Position numbers and translations under genes: made by a program
Assembly (NCBI GenBank): GCA_025359965.1
Contig: JANYDC010000157.1
Coordinates: 1-64,000 of the forward strand
DNA: 64,000 nt
From: Pedosphaera sp.
Lineage (GTDB): Bacteria; Verrucomicrobiota; Verrucomicrobiia; Limisphaerales; SXQI01
Direction of reading: 5' to 3'
Part shown: positions 43,742 to 53,598 of the stretch, piece after piece
Numbering within the stretch: position 1 is the stretch's first letter
How the letters are laid out: each line of letters begins with the position of its first letter
The notes under the pieces: generated by a model
Database searches by the model: none
Told to the model about the DNA's origin: nothing
Seen by the model: the letters and a program-made list of their open reading frames with translations, nothing else

Positions 43742-45286
43742 ATGCAAACTCTTGCCATGACCACGAGATTTTCCGCCTGTCTGGCCTTGTGCTGTGCTGT
43801 ATTCGTCATTGGAGCACATGCCGATGTCAGGCTCAATGGCATGTTCAGCGACCACATGGTGCTCCAAAGGGGCAAGTCTGTGGCAGTCTGGGGGTGGGCT
43901 GACGATGGTGAAAAAGTGAGCGTCACTTTTCGCGGCAGCACGGTGTCGGCGATAGCCAGCAGTGGTAAATGGATGGTGCATCTCTCCTCCCAAAAGCCTG
44001 GTGGACCCGAGGTCTTAACCGTGGCAGGAAAAAACACCATCGAATTGCAGGATGTCTTGGTGGGAGAAGTCTGGATTTGCTCCGGCCAATCGAACATGGA
44101 ATGGCCTTTAAGGAGTTCATATGAATCCGCAGAGGCCATTAATAAGTCAGCCAACCCGAATATCCGTCTCTACACCGTGCCCAAGCTAAAGCCACAAGAC
44201 CCGGCGGATGATGTGAAGAGCTCGTGGCAAATGTGTTCGCCGGAGACGGTGCCGGGATTCTCGGCGGTCGCCTATTTTTTCGGTCGTGATCTTCAGGCCA
44301 GCCTGGGAGTGCCGGTGGGGTTGATCCATACCTCTTGGGGTGGCTCGCCCGCCGAGGCTTGGATGAGACATGCCGTGCTGGAGGGGGATGCGGATTATAA
44401 AGCCAAATATCTGGACCCTTATCCTGAAGCACAACGTGCGTACGCCGAGGACCTTGCCAAATGGGAAAAAGAAAATTCGGAGGCAAAAGCCGCCGGAAAA
44501 TCCGTCGGGAGGGGGCGCCCGTGGAGCGGTTGGAGACCGAGTGAATTGTATGATGGGATGATCGCACCCCTGCTTCCTTACGGTATCGCCGGCGCCATCT
44601 GGTATCAGGGTGAATCCAATGCCGGCGCCGCCTATCTCTACCGCCGCTTGTTCGCTGATATGATCCGCAATTGGCGGAAGGATTTTGCACAGGGTGATTT
44701 CCCGTTCCTTACCGTGCAGTTGGCTCCCTGGGATAAGAATCGCAAGCGCTCTTACAATGAGATCACGGCTGCGCCCTCAAACAGCGACTGGCCTGAGCTA
44801 AGGGAAGCCCAGAGTATTGCATCGACAGCTGTGGGCCATGCAGGCGTGGCGGTGATTACGGATGTGGGCGACAAAGATGACATTCATCCAACCAAAAAAG
44901 AACCGGTTGGCCATCGACTTTCCTTGCTTGCGCGCAATATCGCTTACAAACAAAAGATCGAGGCGCAAGGCCCCACCTTCAAGAAGGTCAAATTCAAAAA
45001 TGGAAAAGCCATTGTCCGTTTCACTCACATTGCTGAAGGTTTGCAGGCTCGCACGGGCAAGGTGACGGGATTTGCCATTGCGGGAAGTGACGGAAATTTT
45101 GTCTGGGCCAATGCGGATATCGTGGACGATACCGTGGTGGTTTCACATCCGAGTGTGAAAGATCCTGCGGCAGTGCGCTTTGGCTGGGCTGATTATCCGG
45201 TGGTGGACCTGTGGAACTCGGAGTGGCTGCCCGCCTCGCCTTTCCGCACGGATAACTTCCAGATGGTGACTGCTCCGAAGAAGTAG
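43742..45286 (+). CDS. Sialate O-acetylesterase (SGNH-type)
   Basis: A 514-residue exported esterase. Signal peptide (residues about 6-28, ending GAHA), an N-terminal Ig-like module (RLNGMFSDHMVLQRGKSVAVWG), then the SGNH catalytic domain: GEVWICSGQSNMEWPL with S117, GTSPAEAW-like HTSWGGSPAEAWMRH, WYQGESNA and the catalytic pair near DKDDIHPTKKEPVGHRLSLL. It removes O-acetyl groups from sialic acids or plant polysaccharides. ATG 43742 and ATG 43757 are both possible. It is convergent with, and only two bases from, the DUF1501 gene. Confidence 0.92.
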   Translation: MQTLAMTTRFSACLALCCAVFVIGAHADVRLNGMFSDHMVLQRGKSVAVWGWADDGEKVSVTFRGSTVSAIASSGKWMVHLSSQKPGGPEVLTVAGKNTIELQDVLVGEVWICSGQSNMEWPLRSSYESAEAINKSANPNIRLYTVPKLKPQDPADDVKSSWQMCSPETVPGFSAVAYFFGRDLQASLGVPVGLIHTSWGGSPAEAWMRHAVLEGDADYKAKYLDPYPEAQRAYAEDLAKWEKENSEAKAAGKSVGRGRPWSGWRPSELYDGMIAPLLPYGIAGAIWYQGESNAGAAYLYRRLFADMIRNWRKDFAQGDFPFLTVQLAPWDKNRKRSYNEITAAPSNSDWPELREAQSIASTAVGHAGVAVITDVGDKDDIHPTKKEPVGHRLSLLARNIAYKQKIEAQGPTFKKVKFKNGKAIVRFTHIAEGLQARTGKVTGFAIAGSDGNFVWANADIVDDTVVVSHPSVKDPAAVRFGWADYPVVDLWNSEWLPASPFRTDNFQMVTAPKK

Positions 45287-45288
45287 TC

Positions 45289-46716
45289 TCAGCCCATGAA
45301 TCCCAGCGGCGGCGCGCTGGAGTTTGAGCTGTAGAAGTTGCCAATATTGGGCAGGACAAGGGGAAGGCTGCTTTTGCTGACCCCGAGCCACAAGGCCAGT
45401 TCGGCGAAGTATTGGTCGCAACTAGTGGTGGGAATGAACCTCCCACGGCCTGTGTCGAGCGGGTTCACTTCAGGGCCCGAATCGGGATTCACGGTCAGCG
45501 TCGGATATTGGCCGTAGATTTTTTTTCCTTGGACCGCCCCTCCGACCACGATTTGATTGCCGCCCCAGGCGTGGTCTGAACCACGTCCGTTGCTTGTCAG
45601 AGTGCGGCCGAAATCGGAGGCGGTGAAGAGAGTGACCTGATCATCCAGACCAAGCGCGGCCATTGCGTTGCGGAAGGCGGCTATCCCCTCGCTGAGTTGC
45701 GGCAGCATTGCGGACTGATTGTCCATGACATCGCTGTGATGATCCCAGCCACCCCATTGAATGAAAAAGGTTTGCCGGTTGGCACCCATTCCAGCGCGCC
45801 CTTGGATGGCTCGGGCGATCATGGCGAGCTTGTTGCCGACTGAGGTATTCGGGAAGGTCACGCTATTGGGCAGTGGCGCGGCAGTGGCATCGGCAAATAT
45901 ATTGTAAGCATCCAGCGCATGTCTTTTTCTCAGGTTAAAAGTCTGGGCCAGAATGTTGGTATATTGCTGGGATAGCTGGCTGTCCACCGCTGTGCTCAGG
46001 GCGTTGGGCAGGTCGTGGTATTGTTGCCATTCGGCGATGTAGTTGTTCAATCCAATCGCGCCATCAGGTGTGATGGCGTATTCAGCGACAGTGTTGCCGG
46101 TCTGCCAGAGGTTTCCCCCGTCAAGGGAGATCTGCATGGGCACCACCTGATTGGAGTTTAACTCCTTGAGCAGATCGGCCATGCGTCCCCCCCAGCCCAC
46201 CCCGCTGCGCGAGTGGGGAATACTGGTCTGCCATTGCTCCATTTGGTCTGAATGTGAGTAAAGCCCGAGAGGCAGGCGTTTGGAATTCTTGCTCACCTGA
46301 GTGCGGTTCAGCACGGGTTCAATAAGAGTGCCCACATTGGCCACGAATGCGGCTTTGCCTGTTTCAAACAAATCGGCCACCTCTGGCATGGCGTTGTGAA
46401 CACCGAAATCCGGGAGGCCGGTGGGATGAATATCTATCAGTTGCGCCGGAGTTAGGGCGAGGTTGGCGCGTGATTTTTTGTAGGCGGCGTAGGCGGTGGC
46501 TTCGCGTGGCACCAGCATGTTGAACGAATCATTGCCGCCGGCGAGAAAAAGGCAGACCAGCGCGCGATAGGGGCTGGACGAGGGGGCGTTTGCCGCAGCA
46601 ACTCCTTGGGCGAGACGCAGGTTAAGCAGGGTGCTTAGAACAGGGATGGAACTCACGGCGGCGCAACTGGCCTGGCCGAGAAAGCGGCGGCGGGAAATGG
46701 AATTTTCAGGTTTCAT
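45289..46716 (-). CDS. DUF1501 domain-containing protein, Tat-exported
   Basis: A 475-residue protein with a Tat signal (SRRRFLGQASCAAVSSIPVL). The DUF1501 domain shows SPYRALVCLFLAGGNDSFN, TLFTASDFGRTLTSNGRGSDHAWGGN and the WGGWDHHSDV region, placing it in the alkaline-phosphatase superfamily. Function unknown; normally co-encoded with DUF1800, as here (the DUF1800 gene is directly upstream, 21 bases away). Confidence 0.93.
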   Translation of the reverse strand: MKPENSISRRRFLGQASCAAVSSIPVLSTLLNLRLAQGVAAANAPSSSPYRALVCLFLAGGNDSFNMLVPREATAYAAYKKSRANLALTPAQLIDIHPTGLPDFGVHNAMPEVADLFETGKAAFVANVGTLIEPVLNRTQVSKNSKRLPLGLYSHSDQMEQWQTSIPHSRSGVGWGGRMADLLKELNSNQVVPMQISLDGGNLWQTGNTVAEYAITPDGAIGLNNYIAEWQQYHDLPNALSTAVDSQLSQQYTNILAQTFNLRKRHALDAYNIFADATAAPLPNSVTFPNTSVGNKLAMIARAIQGRAGMGANRQTFFIQWGGWDHHSDVMDNQSAMLPQLSEGIAAFRNAMAALGLDDQVTLFTASDFGRTLTSNGRGSDHAWGGNQIVVGGAVQGKKIYGQYPTLTVNPDSGPEVNPLDTGRGRFIPTTSCDQYFAELALWLGVSKSSLPLVLPNIGNFYSSNSSAPPLGFMG

Positions 46717-46737
46717 GATGAAGGTCAGAAAGGTTTT

Positions 46738-49320
46738 TTATCGCAGCACGTTGTAGTCCGCCGAGGTTACGATGAGATAAATGGCAACGCGCAGGCGCTC
46801 GCGATGCCACTGCCAGGTTGTCGATCCGATCCGTTCCATGGCTTCCCGGATGATCTGGAAATGCTGTGGCGAAAGGGTCCCTCCAGTCAGGGCCAGATCA
46901 AGGCGGCGCATCAAAATATCAGGATCGCCAGCGGGTCCGGCTGGCACGTTTTGGTTGATTTGAGCGGCCGGGACGATCATAGCCAGTTCATTGGTGAGAT
47001 TGAGTCTCACGGCATAGGCCTGATTTCCAACCCCGTAGTGATGGAGGTCGCCAGCAATTGAATTCCAAAAATAGTTGGGCGCGCTGATAGCCGTGCTGGC
47101 ATTGATGATCTGGAACTCCGGCGCAACGAGTCCGCTCTCAGTGACGACTCCGGGAGGGCTGTGGGCGGGCAGGAAAAAATTGAACACGCTGGGCGCGCTC
47201 ATGGGATCCTGCAAATGGTCGAGAGTCATTTGGTCCAGGGCATAATAGCCGGAGGTTGAAGCCGCGTTGAAGGCTCGGGCAAAGTTGACCACGCGCAGGA
47301 ACGGCTCGCGCAATTTACCCCAGGTCGGTTCGTTGATATTTTGAGGGTTTCGTGCATCGGGATCAAGCAGGATGGCCCGCACAACGGCTTTCATATCCCC
47401 ACGCACCCCGTTTCCATTATTGGCGAATGCGGCAGCGACGCGGCCGACATACTCGGGACTGGGATTGGAAGTGACGAAACGTTGGATGAGCTGGCGTCCG
47501 ATAAACGGACCCACATTGGGGTGCATGAAAAGATTTCCCACTGCTGCATCCACATCAGCCAAACCCGCTGTGCCCTTATTCCCCGCGCTGGCCGTGCGCG
47601 CGGGCATGGCAAAGCCCCCAATCAATGTCTTGGCCGCGCAATCATGCTCGGCATCCCACATTTTCATAGGGACGGTGAAATCGCGCGGGTAGAGGTTGAA
47701 ATTGGTGTTGTTGCCAAAGGAAAGACCGGTAAAGACGCGGGCCAATTCCGTAATATCGCTGTTGTCGTAAGTGGGGATGGGTTGCCCATTTGCATCGAGT
47801 TTGCGGCTGCCATCGGGATTAAGCATCCATAGGCCGATGGTGAAAAGCTGCATGATTTCGCGTGCGAAATTTTCGTCGGGGTAAACCTTGTTGACAGGAT
47901 CGGCCTTGCGATTGCCTAAATGGCTAAGATAGATGCCCATGACCGGATGGGTGGCCACGTCATACAACAAATCACGATAATTGCCGAAGGCATGGCGGAC
48001 CATCAGATCGTAAAAATTAGCCATGCCCACCGGCTCAGTCCCGAGTTGTTCGGTCCGGTCTGATGCGACCAAAATCTCGCTAAGCGCAAACGCCACGCGC
48101 TGGCGCAGGGGATCGGGAACTGCATTGGTGGCCGCATCGGGCCGCAGTTTAGGCGAGCCCATGGCGCGGCCCCACCAGGAGAACTCCTTCCAATTTCCGT
48201 AAAGTTCGAGAGCCTGTGCGTTGTCCGAAGCCCAGTCCACCCACGGTTGGAGATAGCCGGGGGGCCGGGACATCTGGTCATCAATCCATCCATCGAATCC
48301 CATGGCCATGACTTCCTCGACGTTCTCCGGAATGTTATCCGCATCGTCGGGCGAATCCTGATCTGGACCAAATGCTGCCTGAATGAGAAAACGCGCGGCG
48401 GATTTAATACCGGGATTGCTGGTCGCAGTTTCATTTTCGAGGGTGAGCGAGGCCAGATTACTTGAGCCAACTGTATACCCCGTCCCCGGCAGCAGACTGA
48501 CGACGACGGTCTCTGTGGGTTCCGTGTCGTCTGCATCTGCCACGGGATTCAGCTCAATCCATAATTCACGCACTCCTAGAGGAAAGGTGATGCTGTTGCC
48601 AGCTGTGGTGGTGTAGTCCACACCTTGGGTGGCTGTACCGGAGAAGGCGATATTGACGGTAATGGGTTTAATTCCGCCCTTTCGGCGCACGGCAACGAGG
48701 CCGGGCTCGGGCCAGCGTTCGCTCATGATGGGGTCGAGTGCGGCTACGGTGACCACGCTCGCCGCATTAAGGGAATTCGTCGCTCGGGACAAATCAAGAG
48801 CATCAAATCGATCGGAGTGGTTGCCACCTGGGTTGAAACCCAGCCACCGTTCCTCGGCATCAGTCAAACCATCTCCGTCGCTGTCGGCATCGCTCACTGT
48901 GAGGTTGAAAAACTGGCTGTCATTGGTGGATGGCCAGTTAAGTAACGCGGAGTAACTATCGGATATCACCGTTGTGTTTGTCGTCCAAATGCCGGAGGAA
49001 ATGTTGGTACGCGAAACTAGCGAGTAGCGTTTGCCTGGGATACTGGACCAATGGAAATTCACCTCTCCAACTCCAGAATGCAAAAGGGCGAGGTTCGGGT
49101 GGGAGCCGGCATCAAAAGGATTGGTGCCGGCCGCGCTTTCTTGGGCGTTGGTAAATCCATCGCCATCGGCATCCCCATTTGGCAAGAGGGCACCTGCGCC
49201 ATAGGCGAGTTCCCAGATATCATTGAGTCCGTTATTGTTACGGTCCAACCCGGCCGCGTTCGCTGAGATCGCCAACACAAAAATGGTTAGCCCTGCCATC
49301 ACGTTTCTCAAAGTTTTCAT
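46738..49320 (-). CDS. DUF1800 protein with Calx-beta and calcium-binding modules
   Basis: An 860-residue exported protein. Signal peptide (VMAGLTIFVLAISANA), then Ca-binding thrombospondin-3-like units (DRNNNGLNDIWE, DADGDGFTNAQES, DSDGDGLTDAEERW), a Calx-beta domain at about 205-300 (SGTATQGVDYTTTAG). The DUF1800 domain from about 315 to the end has RQRVAFALSEILVAS, WDEN-like VYPDENFAREIMQLFTIG and FIGRQLIQRFV. Partner of the DUF1501 gene. ATG 49320 gives the signal peptide; the upstream ATG at 49365 is less good. Confidence 0.92.
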   Translation of the reverse strand: MKTLRNVMAGLTIFVLAISANAAGLDRNNNGLNDIWELAYGAGALLPNGDADGDGFTNAQESAAGTNPFDAGSHPNLALLHSGVGEVNFHWSSIPGKRYSLVSRTNISSGIWTTNTTVISDSYSALLNWPSTNDSQFFNLTVSDADSDGDGLTDAEERWLGFNPGGNHSDRFDALDLSRATNSLNAASVVTVAALDPIMSERWPEPGLVAVRRKGGIKPITVNIAFSGTATQGVDYTTTAGNSITFPLGVRELWIELNPVADADDTEPTETVVVSLLPGTGYTVGSSNLASLTLENETATSNPGIKSAARFLIQAAFGPDQDSPDDADNIPENVEEVMAMGFDGWIDDQMSRPPGYLQPWVDWASDNAQALELYGNWKEFSWWGRAMGSPKLRPDAATNAVPDPLRQRVAFALSEILVASDRTEQLGTEPVGMANFYDLMVRHAFGNYRDLLYDVATHPVMGIYLSHLGNRKADPVNKVYPDENFAREIMQLFTIGLWMLNPDGSRKLDANGQPIPTYDNSDITELARVFTGLSFGNNTNFNLYPRDFTVPMKMWDAEHDCAAKTLIGGFAMPARTASAGNKGTAGLADVDAAVGNLFMHPNVGPFIGRQLIQRFVTSNPSPEYVGRVAAAFANNGNGVRGDMKAVVRAILLDPDARNPQNINEPTWGKLREPFLRVVNFARAFNAASTSGYYALDQMTLDHLQDPMSAPSVFNFFLPAHSPPGVVTESGLVAPEFQIINASTAISAPNYFWNSIAGDLHHYGVGNQAYAVRLNLTNELAMIVPAAQINQNVPAGPAGDPDILMRRLDLALTGGTLSPQHFQIIREAMERIGSTTWQWHRERLRVAIYLIVTSADYNVLR

Positions 49321-49468
49321 GAACAAATGCCCGCAACCAATCCGCAACACGGCTACATCGGACAAATCCTTCGTGACTTAAGCGCGTGCGGGTCGCGTGC
49401 CTTTGCATTTCCCTTCTGCTGGGTCAGATTTGGTGTAACCTTCTGCCAGAATTACCTCAGGAAGAATC

Positions 49469-50443
49469 ATGAATAAAACATTCGTTGCTGTTCTAGTGTT
49501 GGTGGCTTTGGCCGCTGTTTCTGTTTCTTTTTGGCAGAATGATAGAATTTTAAAGCTGCACGCTGAGAATTCGCAGTTACAAAAACATGTGGCGGAGCTT
49601 GAACCGCTTAAGCAAAAAATTAAAACCCTTGTGGCCGAGCAGGTGGACGCCCAGGAATTAAAGCGGTTGAGGGCGTCACAGGCTGAAGCCTTGCAACTCC
49701 GAGCCAAGCTGAGTGAGAGACCGACCCCTCCTGCACCCTCAGCAAGCGGAAGTATTGCTGCGGGGGCAACATCCGAAGGACAGGGCAACAACCCGCTGGC
49801 AGCAATGGACCCTGCCGTGATGCGGGACCTGGTTGAACAGCAGTTGGTCAACCGGCTCGACCGAATGAAGGCCAAATTAAACCTTAGCGACGAACAATAT
49901 GCGTCGTTCAAATCCGTGCTCCACGATCAGGCGGAGCAGGGTGCCAAAATGGCCTCCAAGATGTTCTCAGGTAAATCATCAGGGGAGGATATGACTGATA
50001 CTGCGAGCAATGCCGCTCAATCCGAACAGCAAATGAAAGCCCTGCTCACCCCTGAGCAGAATACCGCTTATGATGAGTTTCAAAAGGACGAGCTGAAAGG
50101 CCAGGCCCGCCTGTCGGCGACTGGAGAGATGATGATGCTACAGGGCATCGCCAATCTGACGCCGGAGCAGACCGCTCAGGCCAGTGACATCCTGACGGAG
50201 CAGAATTTGAATAATCTTGAATGGATTAAAAGTCATCCGGAATCGGCAGGTGACGTGGGGAAAATGTTGAGGGACCAGATGGATGCAAAAGCTAAGGCCC
50301 TTGAAGGGATCTTGGATGCGAAGCAGATGGAGAACTTTCGCAAGAGCCAGGAAAGTCAGATGAAAATGATAGAGGCATTTATGCCGAAGAAGTTGGCGCC
50401 CGGCAGCCTCCCGTCCGCTCCTGTGCAAATCCCGTTAAAATAG
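49469..50443 (+). CDS. Hypothetical membrane-anchored coiled-coil protein
   Basis: A 324-residue protein with an N-terminal membrane anchor (residues 4-22) and an immediately following coiled coil (residues about 25-90: leucine/lysine heptads with HAENSQLQKHVAELEPLKQ). A Pro/Ala/Ser hinge (PTPPAPSASG) leads to a helical domain with LDRMKAKLNLSDEQYASFK and a second related unit, ANLTPEQTAQASDILTEQ, in the last 200 residues. The repeated L-x-x-E-Q pattern is reminiscent of small periplasmic sensors such as CpxP/Spy-like proteins, but I do not claim homology. Likely co-transcribed with the LolA-like gene. Confidence 0.7.
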   Translation: MNKTFVAVLVLVALAAVSVSFWQNDRILKLHAENSQLQKHVAELEPLKQKIKTLVAEQVDAQELKRLRASQAEALQLRAKLSERPTPPAPSASGSIAAGATSEGQGNNPLAAMDPAVMRDLVEQQLVNRLDRMKAKLNLSDEQYASFKSVLHDQAEQGAKMASKMFSGKSSGEDMTDTASNAAQSEQQMKALLTPEQNTAYDEFQKDELKGQARLSATGEMMMLQGIANLTPEQTAQASDILTEQNLNNLEWIKSHPESAGDVGKMLRDQMDAKAKALEGILDAKQMENFRKSQESQMKMIEAFMPKKLAPGSLPSAPVQIPLK

Positions 50444-50496
50444 TTTCTCGCGAAAACTGAGGACCAAACTATCTTTGCTTTCGACTTCTTAATTTT

Positions 50497-51295
50497 ATGC
50501 GTTCCATTTTAACGATTCTACTGCTTGCTGCCGTCGCAAATTTTGGATTAATCACGAGGGCAGAGGATGCCAAGCTACCCACGGCACGAGAGGTGATCGA
50601 CCGCAGTATCAAGGAAATGGGCGGAATAGATGCATTTTTAAAGCATTCCTCCCAGACCTTGAAGGGCAAGTATAGCATGGGTGCGCAGGGAATTGGTGGG
50701 ACCATCCAGATCCAAGCGGCCAAACCCAACCGATTTTCTCTGACTATTGAACTTGGGGGAGTAGGCCAGATTGCCACTGTTTATGACGGCACCAACGGTT
50801 GGTCCATCAATCCCATGACGGGTGCCTCGCTCATGGAGGGCAAAATGCTGGAACAACTTGCTGCGCAGGCGGAGTTCGATGCCATGCTGCACGATGAATC
50901 ACATTTTACACTCATGCAAACGGTGGGCCGCACTAATTTTGAGGGGGGTCGAATGCTTCGCTGTGAAATTGGTTCGCAAAAATGGTGATGAATCATTGGA
51001 GTTTTACAATACAACGAATGGTCTGCCACGCGGGAGTTACGCTGTGCAATCATCTCCTTACGGAGTGCTGGCCGTGGTCAGCTTGATGGATGAGTACAAG
51101 AAAATGGGGGAAGTTCTTTTCGCGACCAAAATGTCCCAAAAACTATCTGGTCTTGAGCAGGTAATGACCTTTGACACCGTTACGTTCGACGAAGTTTCGC
51201 CCACGGCTTTTGAAATGCCCAAGGAGATCAAGACACTGCTCACACAAAAGAAAAGCGGAGCCGCAGTTGTGCCCGCGATTCCAGCGATTAAGTAA
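50497..51295 (+). pseudogene. LolA-like outer-membrane lipoprotein sorting family gene, frameshifted
   Basis: The first part (50497-50988) has a signal peptide and a beta-rich LolA/DUF4412-like fold: REVIDRSIKEMGGIDAF, IQIQAAKPNRFSLTIELGG, VYDGTNGWSINPMTG. The second part continues in the +1 frame from about 50943: VKLVRKNGDESLEFYNTTN, MDEYKKMGEVLFATKMSQK, EMPKEIKTLL. Together ~265 residues. The switch is at a run of six G (50943-50948); five G would restore one frame. This may be a sequencing error, phase variation, or a real break. Confidence 0.7.
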
Positions 51296-51311
51296 CCATC
51301 AGCGGGACATC

Positions 51312-51701
51312 ATGAAATTCGCCTACACTATCCTGTACGTTGCGGACGTTGTCCGAACCATTGAATTTTACGAGCGAAGTTTTGGTTTTCAACGAGGGTT
51401 TGTTCACGAGAGTGGTGAATATGGCGAGCTGAAAACCGGGGACACCACACTGTCTTTTGCTAGCCTCAATCTGGCCAATGCCAACATTGAAGGCGGAGTC
51501 CATGTGAGCGATCCTCGCAATCCCCCGGCAGCATTTGAAGTGGCCTTCTCAGCGGATGATGTGGCTGCCGCTTATTCTCGTGCCACGGAAGCTGGCGCGA
51601 TTCCGGTAAGCCCGCCCAAACAGAAGCCTTGGGGGCAGATTGTGGCTTACGTCCGTGATCTAAACGGTAATCTGGTGGAGCTTTGCACACCAATAGGGTG
51701 A
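51312..51701 (+). CDS. VOC (glyoxalase/bleomycin-resistance) family protein
   Basis: A 129-residue two-module vicinal-oxygen-chelate protein: YTILYVADVVRTIEFYERSFGF at the first beta-alpha-beta unit and PKQKPWGQIVAYVRDLNGNLVEL at the second, with the terminal metal-binding Glu in NLVELCTP. Substrate not known; could be a lyase, dioxygenase or resistance protein. It starts 16 bases after the LolA-like gene. Confidence 0.88.
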   Translation: MKFAYTILYVADVVRTIEFYERSFGFQRGFVHESGEYGELKTGDTTLSFASLNLANANIEGGVHVSDPRNPPAAFEVAFSADDVAAAYSRATEAGAIPVSPPKQKPWGQIVAYVRDLNGNLVELCTPIG

Positions 51702-51727
51702 CAGGGATATTCTCCCAATAAGTTCAT

Positions 51728-53515
51728 TTATTTGGCTGCTGTCGCTTTGCTTGAGGCTGCAGCTAGAGGGCCTTTGCCTCTGGAGACTTCCATGAAGCCG
51801 ATGAACATTTCATTCCAAGATTGTTCACCCCAGGTCACGCGTTGATTAGGATCGGGGTTGTTCGAGTTCTTAGAGGAGTTATCAAATCCCCCGGTGACGA
51901 GGAGCCAGGTTCCGGATGGAAGGGTTTTAGGCTCTTTAAGCATGTAGGTGCGCTGCCAGCGGAAATCGTATTGAGGTACTGAGAGGAGCAATTCGCGTTC
52001 GCCGTTGGGATAAAGGGCCTCGTATTTCATCCATGAGCCGCGCAGATGCATGTGTGGGCTCAACGTGTAAAGAATGGTCTCCTCCTTGAAGGCCATGGTG
52101 CCGAAAGTGCGGCTGTTGACCTCGTTGGGTGGGATCTCAAGTTCCAGGTTGTAGACGCCTTCTACGATGACTTCTCGCTCGGGCGGTTGTTTCAGAAAGT
52201 ACAAACCAATCTCGGTTTGGTCGGTCTGTTCGGAGCCCGCCGTGGTATAGTGCATTTCGAGATCGAGCATGGCGTTTTTTCCTAGAAAACGGCCTGTCCC
52301 ATCGTGGAACTTCCCAGAGGTTGCTCCAGGAGCCCAGCCGGTGAGGAATCGTCCGCGATTGGAGCCGTCGTCGCCTGAATCGTCGTATTTTGCGCGAAGG
52401 ATGGCATGATGCACCACGGCGTTGTTGCCGGGATGCACGACAATTGCCCCGAGCCATTGGTCGTTGGTCAGGTTGCTGGGGATTTTGAAATGCCTGTAAT
52501 CCAAAACCCCGGTGGCAGGGATTTTTTGTGGTTCTGGCACGCGCAGAACCAAGTCCGGCTGACCCAGCGGCCAAGCAATTTTGTTGGCGGCGACAGCCGC
52601 GTTGTGCGCAGCCACTAAAGGATCTTCGCCTTCGCCACGGGGAGCGCCGTCATGGACCCATTTGAGGACCATTTGAGTTTCAGCCACGCTCAACCCACTG
52701 TCATTGGCGAACGTGCCGTGATGCGGATCGGCATGCCATGGAGGCATCTGGCGGGACATGATCGATTCCTCAATCATGCGGGCCTTGTTGCGAACGCTGG
52801 CGTGGCTCGACATGTTGAAAGGCCCGATGTTGCCTTCGCTATGACAGACTAGGCATCGATTCTGCAGGATGGGCGCAATGTCCTTAGCGTAATTGGGAGT
52901 GCCTTCTGAAATTGATTTGTCGAAGCCGATGCGGCAACCACGTGCCGGCAGAAAGTCCGTGGCAACCGGTTTACCGGCGAAGAAATCAGTCAACGCATTT
53001 TTGAGTGCGGTGATGGTTGGCTGCGGCTTCTGGCCGTTTTCGGTGGTTTGGTCGTCGATGGCTCCGCGATAAATAAGCTCATTGTTCTTGGTGTCGATGG
53101 CAATGACTTCAGCAGTGCGGTCCACTCCAAACCCGGTGGCGATGGCCATCTTGCTATCAAGGATAGTGGTCATGCGCCCCGCTCCCAGTTTTTGCAACTC
53201 TGCCCTTACCGTTTCGGCATCCTCATCCACGCTAGAATGGATCAGGGCTACCTGAATCTTCTCGGAACCGAAGGATTTGCGGATTTCTTTTAGCTTGGGC
53301 AGGTTTTGGCGAACCACAGGGCACCCGGTTCCCGTGAAAAATAGAATCAGCACCGGCTGATCCGTTCGCCGCGATTCCACAAAGCGGCCGTTGAGATCAA
53401 GCCCGGCGATATGCGGAACCTTGGTGGCGGCCTGCGCATCGTTAGTCATCAGGGCCGCAGCCAGACTGAGCGATGTAAGGCCGAGCTTCTGGCTCCAATT
53501 GGAAAGAAAGGACAT
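51728..53515 (-). CDS. Redoxin - c-type haem - copper (PHM/DBH-like) monooxygenase fusion
   Basis: A 595-residue exported protein in three parts. After a signal peptide (to about residue 29) is a thioredoxin-fold redoxin with a single C65 (TGTGCPVV). Next is a c-haem domain with CLVCH at 221-225 and a probable distal Met (M257, RQMPPWH). The last ~270 residues match the two-copper monooxygenase fold of PHM/dopamine beta-hydroxylase: H369-H370 (VVHHAIL), H422 (LEMHYT), H488/H490 (SPHMHLRG) and M570 (SWNEMF). All six copper-ligand positions look present. Such enzymes hydroxylate C-H bonds using O2 and an electron donor; here the haem may supply the electrons. Activity is inferred, not known. 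Confidence 0.85.
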   Translation of the reverse strand: MSFLSNWSQKLGLTSLSLAAALMTNDAQAATKVPHIAGLDLNGRFVESRRTDQPVLILFFTGTGCPVVRQNLPKLKEIRKSFGSEKIQVALIHSSVDEDAETVRAELQKLGAGRMTTILDSKMAIATGFGVDRTAEVIAIDTKNNELIYRGAIDDQTTENGQKPQPTITALKNALTDFFAGKPVATDFLPARGCRIGFDKSISEGTPNYAKDIAPILQNRCLVCHSEGNIGPFNMSSHASVRNKARMIEESIMSRQMPPWHADPHHGTFANDSGLSVAETQMVLKWVHDGAPRGEGEDPLVAAHNAAVAANKIAWPLGQPDLVLRVPEPQKIPATGVLDYRHFKIPSNLTNDQWLGAIVVHPGNNAVVHHAILRAKYDDSGDDGSNRGRFLTGWAPGATSGKFHDGTGRFLGKNAMLDLEMHYTTAGSEQTDQTEIGLYFLKQPPEREVIVEGVYNLELEIPPNEVNSRTFGTMAFKEETILYTLSPHMHLRGSWMKYEALYPNGERELLLSVPQYDFRWQRTYMLKEPKTLPSGTWLLVTGGFDNSSKNSNNPDPNQRVTWGEQSWNEMFIGFMEVSRGKGPLAAASSKATAAK

Positions 53516-53598
53516 AAAATGTTTATTTTGCGATGAAACGCTTACTTAAAAGCCAAAGTCGGATCTTTCCATATCACACCGCACGGAAAAGTCGAGTC

